DNA of 62,756 nt from Brevibacterium sp. S22 (lineage in GTDB: Bacteria; Actinomycetota; Actinomycetes; Actinomycetales; Brevibacteriaceae), in assembly GCF_004745485.1 (NCBI RefSeq), contig NZ_RHFG01000024.1:1-62756 (forward strand). Reading direction: 5' to 3'. The translations under genes and the position numbers were made by a program. Position 1 is the stretch's first letter; the number at the start of each line of letters is the position of its first letter. A model generated the notes under the pieces. The model was not told the DNA's origin and searched no databases. It worked only from the letters and a program-made list of their open reading frames with translations. Shown piece by piece: positions 53,002 to 62,205 of the stretch.

Positions 53002-54995
53002 ACCACTCCCCCGATCTCACCTCCCCCGCACCCGCCGACGCGTACGCTGGAGACGTGCCCCGCCCAGCAGAGCCTCCGCAGATCGGCCCGAACTCCCAAG
53101 CGGCCGCAGGTTCTCGGGCCGCGACCGCGCCGCGTTCGCGGTGGGGCAGGCTGTGGCACAATCTCGGCCGCGATGCCGGCCTCGTCGCCCCGAGCCTGGT
53201 CATCTCCCTCATCGCGTTCCCGGTGCTCGTCACCCTGTTCTCCGTCTCGATCGCCACGGTCATCGTCTGGGTCGGCGTGCTCCTCCTGCCGCTGACACTC
53301 ACCGTCGCCCGCGCGTTCGGCAACCTCTCCCGGGCCCGTGCTCGTGCGTGGGGTGCCCCCATCGCCGAGGCGGCTCCCCGTCCCCGTGGACGCGGACTCC
53401 GCTGGTGGTTGGCTCCGCTGTCCGATGCGCGTGCGTGGTTGGATCTGCTCTTCGAGGCAGTGTTCGCACTGCCGATCCGGCTCTTCACGTTCTCGATCTC
53501 CCTGGCCTGGTTCGCAGGCGGTCTTGGCGGGATCACGTTCTTCGTCTGGGGCAGGTTTCTCCCCGAAGACGAAGGCGACACCGTCGACTGGGTGGTCGCC
53601 TGGGTGACGAACTCCCCGGTCACTGACCTCGGGTTCTCCGCCGAGGCGACGTTCCAATTCGTCACGGGCATCGTCCTGCTGCTGACTTTCCCCTTCATCC
53701 TCCACGCCATGGCACTGCTCGAGATCGTCTCGATCCGCGCTGCCGGGTCGACTGATGGGGCAGCTGTCTCCGCGCAGGCGACTCGCTCAGAGCGGTCGGC
53801 TCATCCGGCGCAGTCGTCTGCACTGTCGGCCATCGCCGGGAGTCAGGGGTGGTTCTGGCTCATCGCAGCGTTCGTCGGGGTCGTGCTCGTCGCGGTCGCC
53901 TGGCCGGTGACCACCGTGCTCTACGGTGTCCCGACAGTCTTCGCGATGGTTCTTGCGTTCAGTCTCAGCGCCGCGCTCCTGCTGGCAGTGCGCTGGCCGA
54001 TACCGGCGATCGGCCTCGGCCTCGTCGCTCAGTTGGCAGGCATTCTGCTCACTGCGGACGTTTCGGGAGCAGTCCGACCGTTCACGGTCACCTCGCTGCT
54101 GGCTCTCGTCTTCCTCCACCTCATCATCGGTCTGCGTCACCGCTGGATCCACCTCGTCGCACTGTGGTCGGGCAGTGCGCTCATCGGCGTGCTCGCCCTG
54201 GTCCTGCCGCATGCCGGCGAGCTGCCTGGGGCCTTGTCGAACGTGATCACCACCGCGGCGGTCGCCGCCGGTGCCGGAGTCATCGGCGTCATCGGCAACC
54301 TGCTCATCAAAGGTCGCAGGCAGCTCGAATCCGAACGCGAACTCAGCGCCGCGGAGCTGGCGAAGCGACAGGAGTTGGAGGAGCGCAACCGGATCGCTCA
54401 GGAGCTCCATGATGTCGTGGCGCACAGCATGTCGGTCATCAGCGTCCAGGCGACGACGGCGAAGTACCGGCTGCCCGGACTCGATGAGCGCAGCCTCGGC
54501 GAATTCGATTCGATGGCGGGATCGGCCAGGCAGGCGCTCACGGAGATGCGTGGGCTGCTCGCAATCCTCCGCGGTGGCCGGGATGCCGACCTGGCGCCGC
54601 AGCCGACCGTCGACGACATTCCAGCTCTCGTCGATGTCACGCGCGGCTCCGGTGCGGTCGTCGATCTCGACTTCCCCGCCGAACCTCTCGCGCTGCCGCC
54701 GACGACGAGCCTCACGGCGTTCCGGGTGGTTCAGGAGAGTCTGTCGAATGCGCTGCGGCATGCCGCCGGCGCACCCGTGGCGGTCACCGTCACGGCCATC
54801 GGCTCCCGGCTCGAGATCTCCGTGCTCAACGGGGAACCCGACGGCGGGGCGGATGCGGATGGGCACAGCCACCTCGGCGCAGGATTCGGCATCAAGGGGA
54901 TGCGCGAACGCGTCGAAGCCTTGGGCGGAAGCCTGCGGGTGGGGCCGACCGAGCACCGTGGTTTCGAGGTCAGGGCGTCGTTGCCGATGGAGTGA
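52998..54995 (+). CDS. Sensor histidine kinase with large membrane domain
   Basis: 665 aa. GTG start at 52998 with ggaagg upstream. About eight membrane segments in two groups, one near residues 50-250 and one at 275-440, then HisKA_3: QELHDVVAHSMSVISVQ (phospho-His), FRVVQESLSNALRHAAG and the G-box region GAGFGIKGMRERVEALGG. Similar to DesK/YvqE-type kinases with a long sensor. The likely partner is the regulator at 51190. Confidence 0.9.
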   Translation: MNHSPDLTSPAPADAYAGDVPRPAEPPQIGPNSQAAAGSRAATAPRSRWGRLWHNLGRDAGLVAPSLVISLIAFPVLVTLFSVSIATVIVWVGVLLLPLTLTVARAFGNLSRARARAWGAPIAEAAPRPRGRGLRWWLAPLSDARAWLDLLFEAVFALPIRLFTFSISLAWFAGGLGGITFFVWGRFLPEDEGDTVDWVVAWVTNSPVTDLGFSAEATFQFVTGIVLLLTFPFILHAMALLEIVSIRAAGSTDGAAVSAQATRSERSAHPAQSSALSAIAGSQGWFWLIAAFVGVVLVAVAWPVTTVLYGVPTVFAMVLAFSLSAALLLAVRWPIPAIGLGLVAQLAGILLTADVSGAVRPFTVTSLLALVFLHLIIGLRHRWIHLVALWSGSALIGVLALVLPHAGELPGALSNVITTAAVAAGAGVIGVIGNLLIKGRRQLESERELSAAELAKRQELEERNRIAQELHDVVAHSMSVISVQATTAKYRLPGLDERSLGEFDSMAGSARQALTEMRGLLAILRGGRDADLAPQPTVDDIPALVDVTRGSGAVVDLDFPAEPLALPPTTSLTAFRVVQESLSNALRHAAGAPVAVTVTAIGSRLEISVLNGEPDGGADADGHSHLGAGFGIKGMRERVEALGGSLRVGPTEHRGFEVRASLPME

Positions 54996-55069
54996 GTGCC
55001 TGCGGATCGATGACATAATCGATCAGGGATCCCTGCTGTCTGAAATCCCCTCCGAAAGGTGCAGAAACA

Positions 55070-55969
55070 GTGACTCACTCATCCCCATCGACGCCATCTG
55101 ACCCCTCGACGCCGGCGCCGGAACCCGCGGCGCGAGAGCAGTCCCGGTTCGTCCGGGACCTGCGGCGCACGATCGCCGTCATCATCGTCGTGGCCTTCAG
55201 CGTGGCGGCGATCGGCGGGATTATCGTCATGCTCGGCGATATCGAGTCCGAACCGACGTTCCAGGTCATCGCCACGACGGCGGTGACCGGCGCCTGCAGC
55301 GTCGCTGCCTTCTGCGGGGCGACGCTCATCGGTCGGCGAGCCCAATGGTTCGGCAGCGCCACGATCCTGCTGGCGTTCATCACCCTGCTGGTGAGCATTC
55401 TGTTCATCTGGGGCGATCCGTACATGTGGGACGACCCCGTCCCCGGCTCCACCGGCTTGACCATCGGCGACATCCTCTACCAGGTGCTCGCGTCGATCGT
55501 GCTTGTCACCGCCGTCGCTTCGGTCAGTTCGCTCATTCTGCTGCTGGTGCCCCGGTCTCGGGTGGTGCGCATCGGGTTGCCGATCACGCTCGGCCTCCTC
55601 GCGCTCGGCACGAGCCTGGTTCTCGTCACGATCTGGGTGGAATCAGCGTGGGAACTCGAGTGGCTGACCCGCCTCAACGGCATCGTGTGGATCCTCGCCG
55701 CACTTGGGGTCATCGTCGTGCCCCTGACTTCGCTGCTGCTCAGGGCCGGGTCGAAGCCTGCGGGCGCCGACCGCGCCGGCGAGACGTCAGCCCGATCGAC
55801 TCAACCGTCGTCGTCCGAGCCGTCGTCCCAACCGGCGCCGGCCCTGTCGCCTTCGACGCTCGATCGCATCAACGCCGCCGCGCGGGCCGAGGGCATCACT
55901 GCAGATGAGCTCATCGATCGGCTTCTGACTGCGGAGCCTCGAACCCCTTCGGCAGACGAGAGTCGATGA
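55070..55969 (+). CDS. Hypothetical membrane protein
   Basis: 299 aa. Six to seven hydrophobic segments between residues 35 and 220, then a Ser/Pro-rich linker and a C-terminal helix LDRINAAARAEGITADELIDRL of ribbon-helix-helix appearance. No family recognised. GTG 55070 is preceded by aaagg. It follows the kinase by 74 nt. Its last 59 bp overlap the 3' end of the convergent gene at 55911. Confidence 0.7.
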   Translation: MTHSSPSTPSDPSTPAPEPAAREQSRFVRDLRRTIAVIIVVAFSVAAIGGIIVMLGDIESEPTFQVIATTAVTGACSVAAFCGATLIGRRAQWFGSATILLAFITLLVSILFIWGDPYMWDDPVPGSTGLTIGDILYQVLASIVLVTAVASVSSLILLLVPRSRVVRIGLPITLGLLALGTSLVLVTIWVESAWELEWLTRLNGIVWILAALGVIVVPLTSLLLRAGSKPAGADRAGETSARSTQPSSSEPSSQPAPALSPSTLDRINAAARAEGITADELIDRLLTAEPRTPSADESR

Positions 55970-56315
55970 AACCTGCGACGAAGGCGCCGATGGCGAGCAG
56001 GACGAGGAGCGCGATCATGCCGGCGAAATTCGACAGCACAGGGTTTGTGAAGTCGAACAGTCCCGGCCAGATGGCGTAGACGACCACACAGCACACGCCC
56101 ACGAATCCGAACACGTTGAGCGTCGCCTGGCCCGTGGACCGTGCGCGCTTCCCGCTGTGCTTTGAGGCTTTCTCTTCGGGGGTGCCGAACTCGGCGTCGG
56201 GTGTCGCCCCTGCCGCCTCCGCTCTGTCTTTGACCTCGTGGAGGACGGTGAGGACCTGGTCTTCTTCACACCCGCGCTTGCGCAGGTTCTGGGCGAGCTC
56301 GCTGTAGTAGCTCAT
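55911..56315 (-). CDS. Small membrane protein with HAAS-like N-terminus
   Basis: 134 aa. The N-terminal SYYSELAQNLRKRGCEEDQV resembles the helical HAAS-type region, and two hydrophobic segments follow (VFGFVGVCCVVVYAIW and AGMIALLVLLAIGAFVAGFI). Function unknown. Its start overlaps the CPBP protease stop by 4 nt, so it is probably a partner of that protein. Confidence 0.7.
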   Translation of the reverse strand: MSYYSELAQNLRKRGCEEDQVLTVLHEVKDRAEAAGATPDAEFGTPEEKASKHSGKRARSTGQATLNVFGFVGVCCVVVYAIWPGLFDFTNPVLSNFAGMIALLVLLAIGAFVAGFIDSRLPKGFEAPQSEADR

Positions 56316-57325
56316 GACAGGTTCGCTTTCGTTTCGGTGTCGGCATTCACATCGCTGTCCACCGCGGTTTCCTCGTTCTCTGGGCTGTCCCCGCGGGGAC
56401 GCATCGGTTCACGGTCGGTCGGGCCGCCTCGGCGAAAGGTCGATCCACCTCGGCGGCGATGGTCGAGAACGACGATGATGCCGAAGATGATCGGGGCCGT
56501 GATCGACATGACGACTTCGATCGTCGGGGCGCTCGTCGCATTGAGGTCGGCTCCGGCGAGCACACCCAGGCCGAACGCGAAGACGTTGTTGACGATATGG
56601 AAGGCGATTCCGGCCTCCAGACCGCCGGTGATGATCGTCAGGGTGCCGACGATGACGGCGAAGATGCCGACGTCGATGAGTCCCGGCAGGTCGTAGACGT
56701 GGCCGACGACGAAGATCGGCACGGGGATGAGCACGGCCCATGCGGGGTGGCGCAGCCACGAGCCGATGATGTTCATGGCCAAGCCGCGGAAGACGACCTC
56801 CTCGGCCGTCGCCTGGAACGGAACGAGGAGGATGATGGCGACGAGCATGGCGAATACTTGGCCGTTCCACACGATTCCCGAGGTCAGGTTGCCCATCGAC
56901 CCGTCGGAGAAGGCGACCATGACGATCGCGCAGACCACCCATACGGCCGCACCGACCAGCAGATACCGGCCGAGCTGCCCCCATCGCATGCCGCCGCGGA
57001 GCGAGATCATCGAGGAGAAAGAGCGCCGGTAGATGCATAGGGTCGCGAGCTCGGCGGCCGGCCACATGAGGATGACGTTGACGAGTCCGAAGAGGACGCC
57101 CGTGGTCGTGTTCATGTCGATGAGGCGTTCCGACCATGTGTTGAAGTCACCGTCGACGCCGAGGGCGAAGAGTGCCCAGAGAAAGAAGCCGACGAACAGG
57201 ACGACGATTGCGATGAGGTAGAACACCGCGGTCAGGAGCGCGACGAGGATCGGCTTGAACCACCTGTTGTCGGGCAGTGCGGCGAACTGACGATGATAGT
57301 GCAGAGTGTAGGGTCGGTTTCTCAT
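56312..57325 (-). CDS. CPBP-family intramembrane metalloprotease
   Basis: 337 aa from ATG 57325, which follows ggtggag. About eight membrane helices. The CAAX-protease/bacteriocin-processing (Abi) motifs are present: EEVVFRG with the paired glutamates, FVVGHVYD and HIVNNVFAFGLG. The C-terminal tail RRRGGSTFRRGGP is encoded by two motif copies (56423-56436 and 56446-56457). It could process a peptide or membrane protein. Confidence 0.88.
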   Translation of the reverse strand: MRNRPYTLHYHRQFAALPDNRWFKPILVALLTAVFYLIAIVVLFVGFFLWALFALGVDGDFNTWSERLIDMNTTTGVLFGLVNVILMWPAAELATLCIYRRSFSSMISLRGGMRWGQLGRYLLVGAAVWVVCAIVMVAFSDGSMGNLTSGIVWNGQVFAMLVAIILLVPFQATAEEVVFRGLAMNIIGSWLRHPAWAVLIPVPIFVVGHVYDLPGLIDVGIFAVIVGTLTIITGGLEAGIAFHIVNNVFAFGLGVLAGADLNATSAPTIEVVMSITAPIIFGIIVVLDHRRRGGSTFRRGGPTDREPMRPRGDSPENEETAVDSDVNADTETKANLS

Positions 57326-57506
57326 GTCTCCACCCTTTCGAAACCGGCGGCCGCCCACCATCGGTCAAGGGCATGATTCATGTCATCCGATCGGATGAAT
57401 GCGCACGTCAGGGCGCATCCGGCCGGGCTGCCGCGCCCTCGCGGCCGCTCCGAATTCATCCTTTCGGGCGACACCCTCGCGGCCCGCGCCCGGGTAGGCT
57501 CGAAGG

Positions 57507-58901
57507 GTGACACCTCGCCCCGCCCGCCGCCCGCTCGCGCATGCCCTCCTCTGGACCGGCATCTCCGCGGTCGTCGGCGCGCTCATCCTCTTCGTTGTCA
57601 TCGGAAACCAGTGGCCGAACCCGAAACCCACCGGGGCTGAGGCGGACGCGCTCAGTGCCGAGATCTTCGTGCACATCGCCTTCGGGCTCGTTGCCTTCGT
57701 CTGTCTGCCCATCGTCCTCCTCTTCGATGGACGCCGAGTGCCGCGCAAACAGCTGCGCCCGAAAGTGCTCGCCGCGGAGAAGCTGCGCGAGTTCCTCACC
57801 GTCACCGGCCACGGCGGTGAGGAATACCTCGCCGCTGACGGATCCGTCGAATCGCTCCAGCGCCGTCCGGGCGGCTGGATTCCCGTCACCGTCGGAATCA
57901 TCGGCATCCTCATCGGCACAGTCAGCACCCTCGGTGCCATCGCGGCCTCGATCATGCTCGTCTCCCTGTCGGCCCGGCGCAGCTGGGCACTCGACTTCGG
58001 CGCACTCGCCGCCACGCTGGCATCCTTCTCAGCCACCTATATCCTCACCCCGCAGGCGGCGGGAGCCTTCGACCTTCCCGTGTTCGTCTTCGGCGGCACG
58101 ATGTACGCCGTCCTCGTCATCATCGGCGTCATCCGCGGCTCCCGCGAGCAGGGCATCATCGACTCCGCCGCGCAGACCCTGCTGCGCGAACGCTCACGGC
58201 AGGACCGCGCCATCGCCGAAGTGCGCCGCGGCATCGCCCGCGATATGCACGATTCGCTGTCCCACCACCTGTCTGTCATCGCCATGTATTCCGGCGCCCT
58301 GTCCGTGCGGCAGGACCTCGCCCCTGACGAAGTTCGCGAAAGCGCCCGCCTCATCGCCGATGCCGCCCGTCGCTCCGGCGTCGAACTCCGGGAGGTGCTG
58401 ACCATGCTGCGCAGCGATGACCAGGGCACGGTCATCGACCCCGACATCGACCGTCTCGTTGCGGCCAGAGGCGACACCGCCGAGCTGCGCTACCTCGAAC
58501 CAGTCCTCCACCGGTGCGGGGCACTCGAGCAGACGACGATCTACCGCTTCGTCCAGGAGGCGATCACGAATGCCGTCAAGCATGCCCCGGGCCAGAAGGT
58601 GACGATCAAGGTCGGCTTCGACGAGGCGGACGGCCACCTCGAGCTCGTCGCCAGCAATCCGCACACGGGCCTGGCCCCGGCGTTCCGCGCCGGAGCGCAG
58701 CAGCTCGTCACCGGATCCGGGTTGGGGCTGCTCGGACTGCGGGAGAGAATGGAGGCCATGGGCGGCGATCTCACGGTGACGACGACCCCGGAGTTCACCC
58801 TCCGCGCCCGCATCCCCATCGACTCAGCCGTCCTCACAGACGACGATTCAGAGGGGGCCGCCGGCACGGCCGGCTCCCCGGACGACCAGGAGAGACCATG
58901 A
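57507..58901 (+). CDS. Sensor histidine kinase (NarL-type partner)
   Basis: 464 aa. GTG 57507 has gaagg upstream. Membrane segments near residues 12-35, 55-72, 126-170 and 185-210, then HisKA_3 with phospho-His in ARDMHDSLSHHLSVIAMYSG, the N-box YRFVQEAITNAVKHAPG and LGLLGLRERMEAMGG. Its stop overlaps the response-regulator ATG by 4 nt (ATGA), so it is a cognate pair. Confidence 0.93.
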   Translation: MTPRPARRPLAHALLWTGISAVVGALILFVVIGNQWPNPKPTGAEADALSAEIFVHIAFGLVAFVCLPIVLLFDGRRVPRKQLRPKVLAAEKLREFLTVTGHGGEEYLAADGSVESLQRRPGGWIPVTVGIIGILIGTVSTLGAIAASIMLVSLSARRSWALDFGALAATLASFSATYILTPQAAGAFDLPVFVFGGTMYAVLVIIGVIRGSREQGIIDSAAQTLLRERSRQDRAIAEVRRGIARDMHDSLSHHLSVIAMYSGALSVRQDLAPDEVRESARLIADAARRSGVELREVLTMLRSDDQGTVIDPDIDRLVAARGDTAELRYLEPVLHRCGALEQTTIYRFVQEAITNAVKHAPGQKVTIKVGFDEADGHLELVASNPHTGLAPAFRAGAQQLVTGSGLGLLGLRERMEAMGGDLTVTTTPEFTLRARIPIDSAVLTDDDSEGAAGTAGSPDDQERP

Positions 58902-59530
58902 CGATCCGCGTCATCATCGCCGACGACGAATCGCTCATGCGCTCCGGCCTCAAGCTCCTCCTCGGCGCCGCCGATGACATCGACGTCATCGCCGAGGCGG
59001 TCGACGGTGTCGAAGCCATCGACCTCGCTCGCCGGCTGAGTCCCGACCTCGTGCTCATGGACATCCGGATGCCCCGCCTCGACGGGCTCGAGGCCGCGCA
59101 GACGCTGCTGAGCGATCCCGAGCACCCACAGGTGCTCATGCTCACGGCCTTCGGCACCGACGATTTCATCCACCGTGCCCTGCAGTCCGGGGCCGCGGGC
59201 TACATCCTCAAGGACACCCCGCCGGAAGAGCTCATCAATGCCGTCCGGGCGGCCGCCGACGGTACCCGCACTCTGTCGGCGACCGCCCTGGCCACGTTGA
59301 TGTCGTCCCGTCCGTCCGCCTCGGCGCCGGGTCAGGATCCGCTCGCCTCGCTGTCGACACGGGAGCGGGAAATCGCCGAGGCGGTCGCGCAGGGTATGAC
59401 GAACGCGCAGGTGGCGCGGTCGCTGTTCGTCTCGACCGCGACGGTGAAGACCCACTTGGCACGCATCTTCGACAAGCTCGAGGTGACCTCGCGAGTGCAG
59501 CTGGCGCTCCTCGTCAACGCACGCCGCTGA
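58898..59530 (+). CDS. NarL/LuxR-family response regulator
   Basis: 210 aa. Receiver with ADDES acidic pocket and phospho-acceptor D55 in LVLMDIRMPRLDG; LuxR helix-turn-helix LSTREREIAEAVAQGMTNAQ at the C-terminus. Two motif copies (near 58991 and 59371) lie in its coding sequence. Overlaps the kinase gene by 4 nt. A large hairpin terminator follows. Confidence 0.93.
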   Translation: MTIRVIIADDESLMRSGLKLLLGAADDIDVIAEAVDGVEAIDLARRLSPDLVLMDIRMPRLDGLEAAQTLLSDPEHPQVLMLTAFGTDDFIHRALQSGAAGYILKDTPPEELINAVRAAADGTRTLSATALATLMSSRPSASAPGQDPLASLSTREREIAEAVAQGMTNAQVARSLFVSTATVKTHLARIFDKLEVTSRVQLALLVNARR

Positions 59531-59543
59531 GCAGCCCACCAGA

Positions 59544-59590
59544 CGACAGAGCCACCCGTCCGCAAATGCGGCCAACGGGCGGCTCTGTCG
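59544..59590. terminator. Terminator hairpin after the kinase-regulator pair
   Basis: cgacagagcc (59544-59553) pairs perfectly with ggctctgtcg (59581-59590), with further inner pairs acccg/acggg and ccgca/tgcgg. It lies between the convergent regulator and SDR genes. Confidence 0.8.
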
Positions 59591-59650
59591 GTCAGGCGAT
59601 TATTTCGGGGAGGACATCCTCGGTGAGAGTGTCAGGCGATCATTTCGGGG
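59591..59650. repeat. 20-bp near-exact direct repeat duplicating the SDR gene end
   Basis: gtcaggcgattatttcgggg (59591-59610) and gtcaggcgatcatttcgggg (59631-59650) differ by one base, 40 bp apart. The second contains the SDR stop codon; the first encodes the same last residues followed by TAA, so it looks like a duplicated gene end. Confidence 0.85.
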
Positions 59651-60401
59651 CCATGCGGATGGCGCCGTCGAGGCGGATCGTCTCACCGTTGAGCATCGGG
59701 TTGGCCACGATCGACTCGACGAGCTGCGCGTACTCGGCGGGCTTGCCCAGCCGGGCCGGGTGCGGGACGGACTTGCCGAGGGATTCCTGCGCCTCGGCGG
59801 GCAGGCCGGACATCATCGGGGTCTCGAAGATGCCGGGGGCGATGGTGACGACGCGGATGAGGGAGGCGGCGAGCTCGCGGGCCATCGGGAGGGTCACCGA
59901 GGCCACGGCGCCCTTGGACGCGGAGTAGGCGATCTGGCCGATCTGGCCGTCGAAGGCCGCAACGGAGGCGGTGTTGATGATGACTCCGCGCTCCTCGCCT
60001 TGCGTTTCTTGGTTCTGCATGGCCGCGGCGGCGAGGCGACAGACGTTGACGGTGCCGACGATGTTGATGTTCAGCACCTTCTGGAATGCTTCGAGCGGCA
60101 GCGGACCTTTGCGGGAGACGAGCTTTCCGGGGGTCGCGACACCCGCGCAGTTGACGACGACGCGCAGGGCGCCGAGTCCGGCGGCGGTGTCGACGGCGGC
60201 CTGAACCTGCTCTTCGTTCGTGACGTCAGCGGTGACGAAGTGGGCGGAATCGCCGAGTTCGGCGGCGGCTTGCTGCCCCACCTCGGCGTTGAGATCGACC
60301 ATGACGACCTGGGCGCCGGCGGCCAGGAGACGTTCGGTGGTGGCGCGGCCGAGGCCGGAGGCCCCGCCGGTGACGAGGGCGACGGTGTTCGTGAGATCCA
60401 T
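59640..60401 (-). CDS. Short-chain dehydrogenase (3-hydroxyacyl-CoA dehydrogenase type II-like)
   Basis: 253 aa. Classical SDR: cofactor motif TGGASGLGRAT, NCAGVA, active-site Ser in NTASVAAF and AYSASKGAV catalytic Tyr/Lys. The last segment GETIRLDGAIRMAPK is like the HSD17B10 group that oxidises 3-hydroxyacyl-CoAs or related alcohols. ATG 60401 has aaagga 6 nt upstream; a longer frame adds five residues without a site. Confidence 0.88.
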   Translation of the reverse strand: MDLTNTVALVTGGASGLGRATTERLLAAGAQVVMVDLNAEVGQQAAAELGDSAHFVTADVTNEEQVQAAVDTAAGLGALRVVVNCAGVATPGKLVSRKGPLPLEAFQKVLNINIVGTVNVCRLAAAAMQNQETQGEERGVIINTASVAAFDGQIGQIAYSASKGAVASVTLPMARELAASLIRVVTIAPGIFETPMMSGLPAEAQESLGKSVPHPARLGKPAEYAQLVESIVANPMLNGETIRLDGAIRMAPK

Positions 60402-60466
60402 GAGTGTCCTTTGCATCGCTGAGCGAACAGTTGATCACTGTGACTCTAACGCAAGTGCGGGGACGA

Positions 60467-60500
60467 CGAAGCCCGCCGGTCGGGTGACCGGCGGGCTTCG
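60467..60500. terminator. Perfect 15-bp hairpin terminator
   Basis: cgaagcccgccggtc (60467-60481), loop gggt, and gaccggcgggcttcg (60486-60500) pair without mismatch. It lies between the flavin reductase end (60520) and the SDR start. On the plus strand it is followed by aaaa. Confidence 0.85.
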
Positions 60501-60519
60501 AAAATGGTGTCGGGCAGAC

Positions 60520-61098
60520 TCAGGCGGCCTGCTCCTCGGCGCCGGATTCGCGCACGGACTTCAGGGCCTCACCCCAGGCGACGATGTCGTCGACCATGGA
60601 TGCGAACGGGGCGGCCGAGACCTCGGTCGGGGCGAAGGTGCCGTCGGCAACGTCGGTGAAGATCGAGAACGATGCCTGGTCGCGGACGACGGCCAGCTTG
60701 TAGTTCGCGAGGATGTGGCGCAGGTGCTCAGCGGCGCGCACTCCCTTGTCGGCGCCGTAGTTCACGATGCCTGCGACCTTGTGGTTGAACTCGGTGGCAA
60801 CGAAATCGAGGGCGTTCTTCAGCGAGCCGGAGATCGAGTGGTTGTACTCGGGCGTGACGAAGATGAAGGCGTCGAATTCTTCGAGCTTCGCACCCCAGGC
60901 CTTCGTGTGGTCGTTGGCGTACATCTTCGCGCCGGCGGGGACCACCTCGTCGAGCAGGGGCAGGTCGAAGCTGCCGAAGTCGACGACCTCGGCGCGGACA
61001 TCATCATTGGAAGCCAGCTGCTGCTCGACCCAGTTCACGATCTGCGGGTTGAGAGCCTGGGGGCGGGAGGTTCCGGGAATGATGGCGATGTTGAGCAT
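60520..61098 (-). CDS. NAD(P)H-dependent FMN reductase
   Basis: 192 aa. Flavodoxin-fold NADPH-dependent reductase family: IIPGTSRPQALNP phosphate loop and VTPEYNHSISGSLKNALDF, the hallmark PEYN motif. It probably reduces FMN, quinones or azo compounds. ATG 61098 follows gagg by 6 nt; further ATG and TTG codons upstream lack good sites. The 397-bp gap to tetR holds both promoters. Confidence 0.9.
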   Translation of the reverse strand: MLNIAIIPGTSRPQALNPQIVNWVEQQLASNDDVRAEVVDFGSFDLPLLDEVVPAGAKMYANDHTKAWGAKLEEFDAFIFVTPEYNHSISGSLKNALDFVATEFNHKVAGIVNYGADKGVRAAEHLRHILANYKLAVVRDQASFSIFTDVADGTFAPTEVSAAPFASMVDDIVAWGEALKSVRESGAEEQAA

Positions 61099-61495
61099 AT
61101 GCATCCTCAATTCGTTGAGCGGTGTCCGCCGGCCGGGCGGCCGTGGCGGTCGAGTTCACGGGGCAGAGCCTGCGATCTCGGCATGCCGAATCGCCTGCAG
61201 CTCCACACTGACCAACATGGTTGAACGCTCAATCATTCCCCACATTCGAGTGACCCTGGTCACTGATCAGCGCAAGGTGAGGTCACTGTCCAGCCACTGG
61301 TCGATCACTGTCCTGATGACGAGATCCGATGGAATCCGCATTCGGTCGCAACGGACGCTGAACACGGTGATACCGTAATTCCCCGCGAAATCAGGCCCGC
61401 AGAGACCACCGGTCGTGTATGGTCGTTGGGCAAGTGAAAGACTGTTCGTTAAAAAGTCGGCTTCAACGAAAAACTAGGCAAGGAGTCCGGTCATC
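61099..61495. other. 397-bp divergent promoter region of the flavin reductase and tetR
   Basis: No gene is visible. It contains short inverted repeats: ttgaacgctcaa near 61220, gtgaccctggtcac near 61244, and TTCGTT (61445-61450) with AACGAA (61465-61470). A TTGGGC plus TAAAAA pair with an 18-bp spacer ahead of tetR is a possible promoter. The repeats are candidate TetR operators. Confidence 0.5.
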
Positions 61496-62155
61496 GTGCG
61501 CTCAACCAACGGCCGCAACAACATTCTCCGCTCGGCCCGGGACACTTTCGCGGACAAAGGATTCGACGGCGCGTCCATCCGCGATATCGCACAGACAGCA
61601 GGTCTGAGCCTCTCTGCGCTCTACTACTACTTCCCATCCAAGCAGGAAGCTCTCTACGAGCTCGTCCACACCGCGTACACCTGGTACGTCGAGCACTGCC
61701 GAGCGGTCATCGCCGACGTCGATGATGATCCGGTCGATCAGCTGGCCGTGGCCGTGCGCTACCTCGCCCGCTATCGGATGGAGAACGTCTCGGTCTCCAC
61801 CGTGCTGCTGCGCGACACCGAACGCCTCACCGGCGACAACGCGGTCCGCGTCAAGGAACTCCAGCGGGAAGCTCGCGAGATCATGGGCGATATCGTCCAG
61901 ACCGGAATCGACGCAGGGACGTTCCGCGTCAACAGTGCGGCTCTGGCCACTCGCGCAATCCACTCGATCTGCAATTCGCTCTCGCTGTGGTACCGGCCGA
62001 CGGGCGACCTGACGCCTGACATGATCGAGCGCGACTTCACCCAGTACTCGCTGCGCATCCTCGGCATCGACCCCGACGAGGCCGAACTCGACCGCCTGTT
62101 GGCTCTGCCGGTCAACCAGGCCGGAATGCTCGACTTCATCGCCGACACCAAATAA
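61496..62155 (+). CDS. TetR-family regulator
   Basis: 219 aa. N-terminal helix-turn-helix ARDTFADKGFDGASIRDIAQ then AGLSLSALYYYFPSKQEALYEL, with a helical ligand-binding domain that resembles the KstR2-type subgroup. Steroid or acyl-CoA ligands are possible for that group. GTG 61496 has aaggag 10 nt upstream. It is divergent from the flavin reductase, its likely target. Confidence 0.9.
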   Translation: MRSTNGRNNILRSARDTFADKGFDGASIRDIAQTAGLSLSALYYYFPSKQEALYELVHTAYTWYVEHCRAVIADVDDDPVDQLAVAVRYLARYRMENVSVSTVLLRDTERLTGDNAVRVKELQREAREIMGDIVQTGIDAGTFRVNSAALATRAIHSICNSLSLWYRPTGDLTPDMIERDFTQYSLRILGIDPDEAELDRLLALPVNQAGMLDFIADTK

Positions 62156-62205
62156 CCCCTTGCTGCCTGACGGCGGCCCAGCAACCTCGATCCTTCTATG
62201 TCTTG

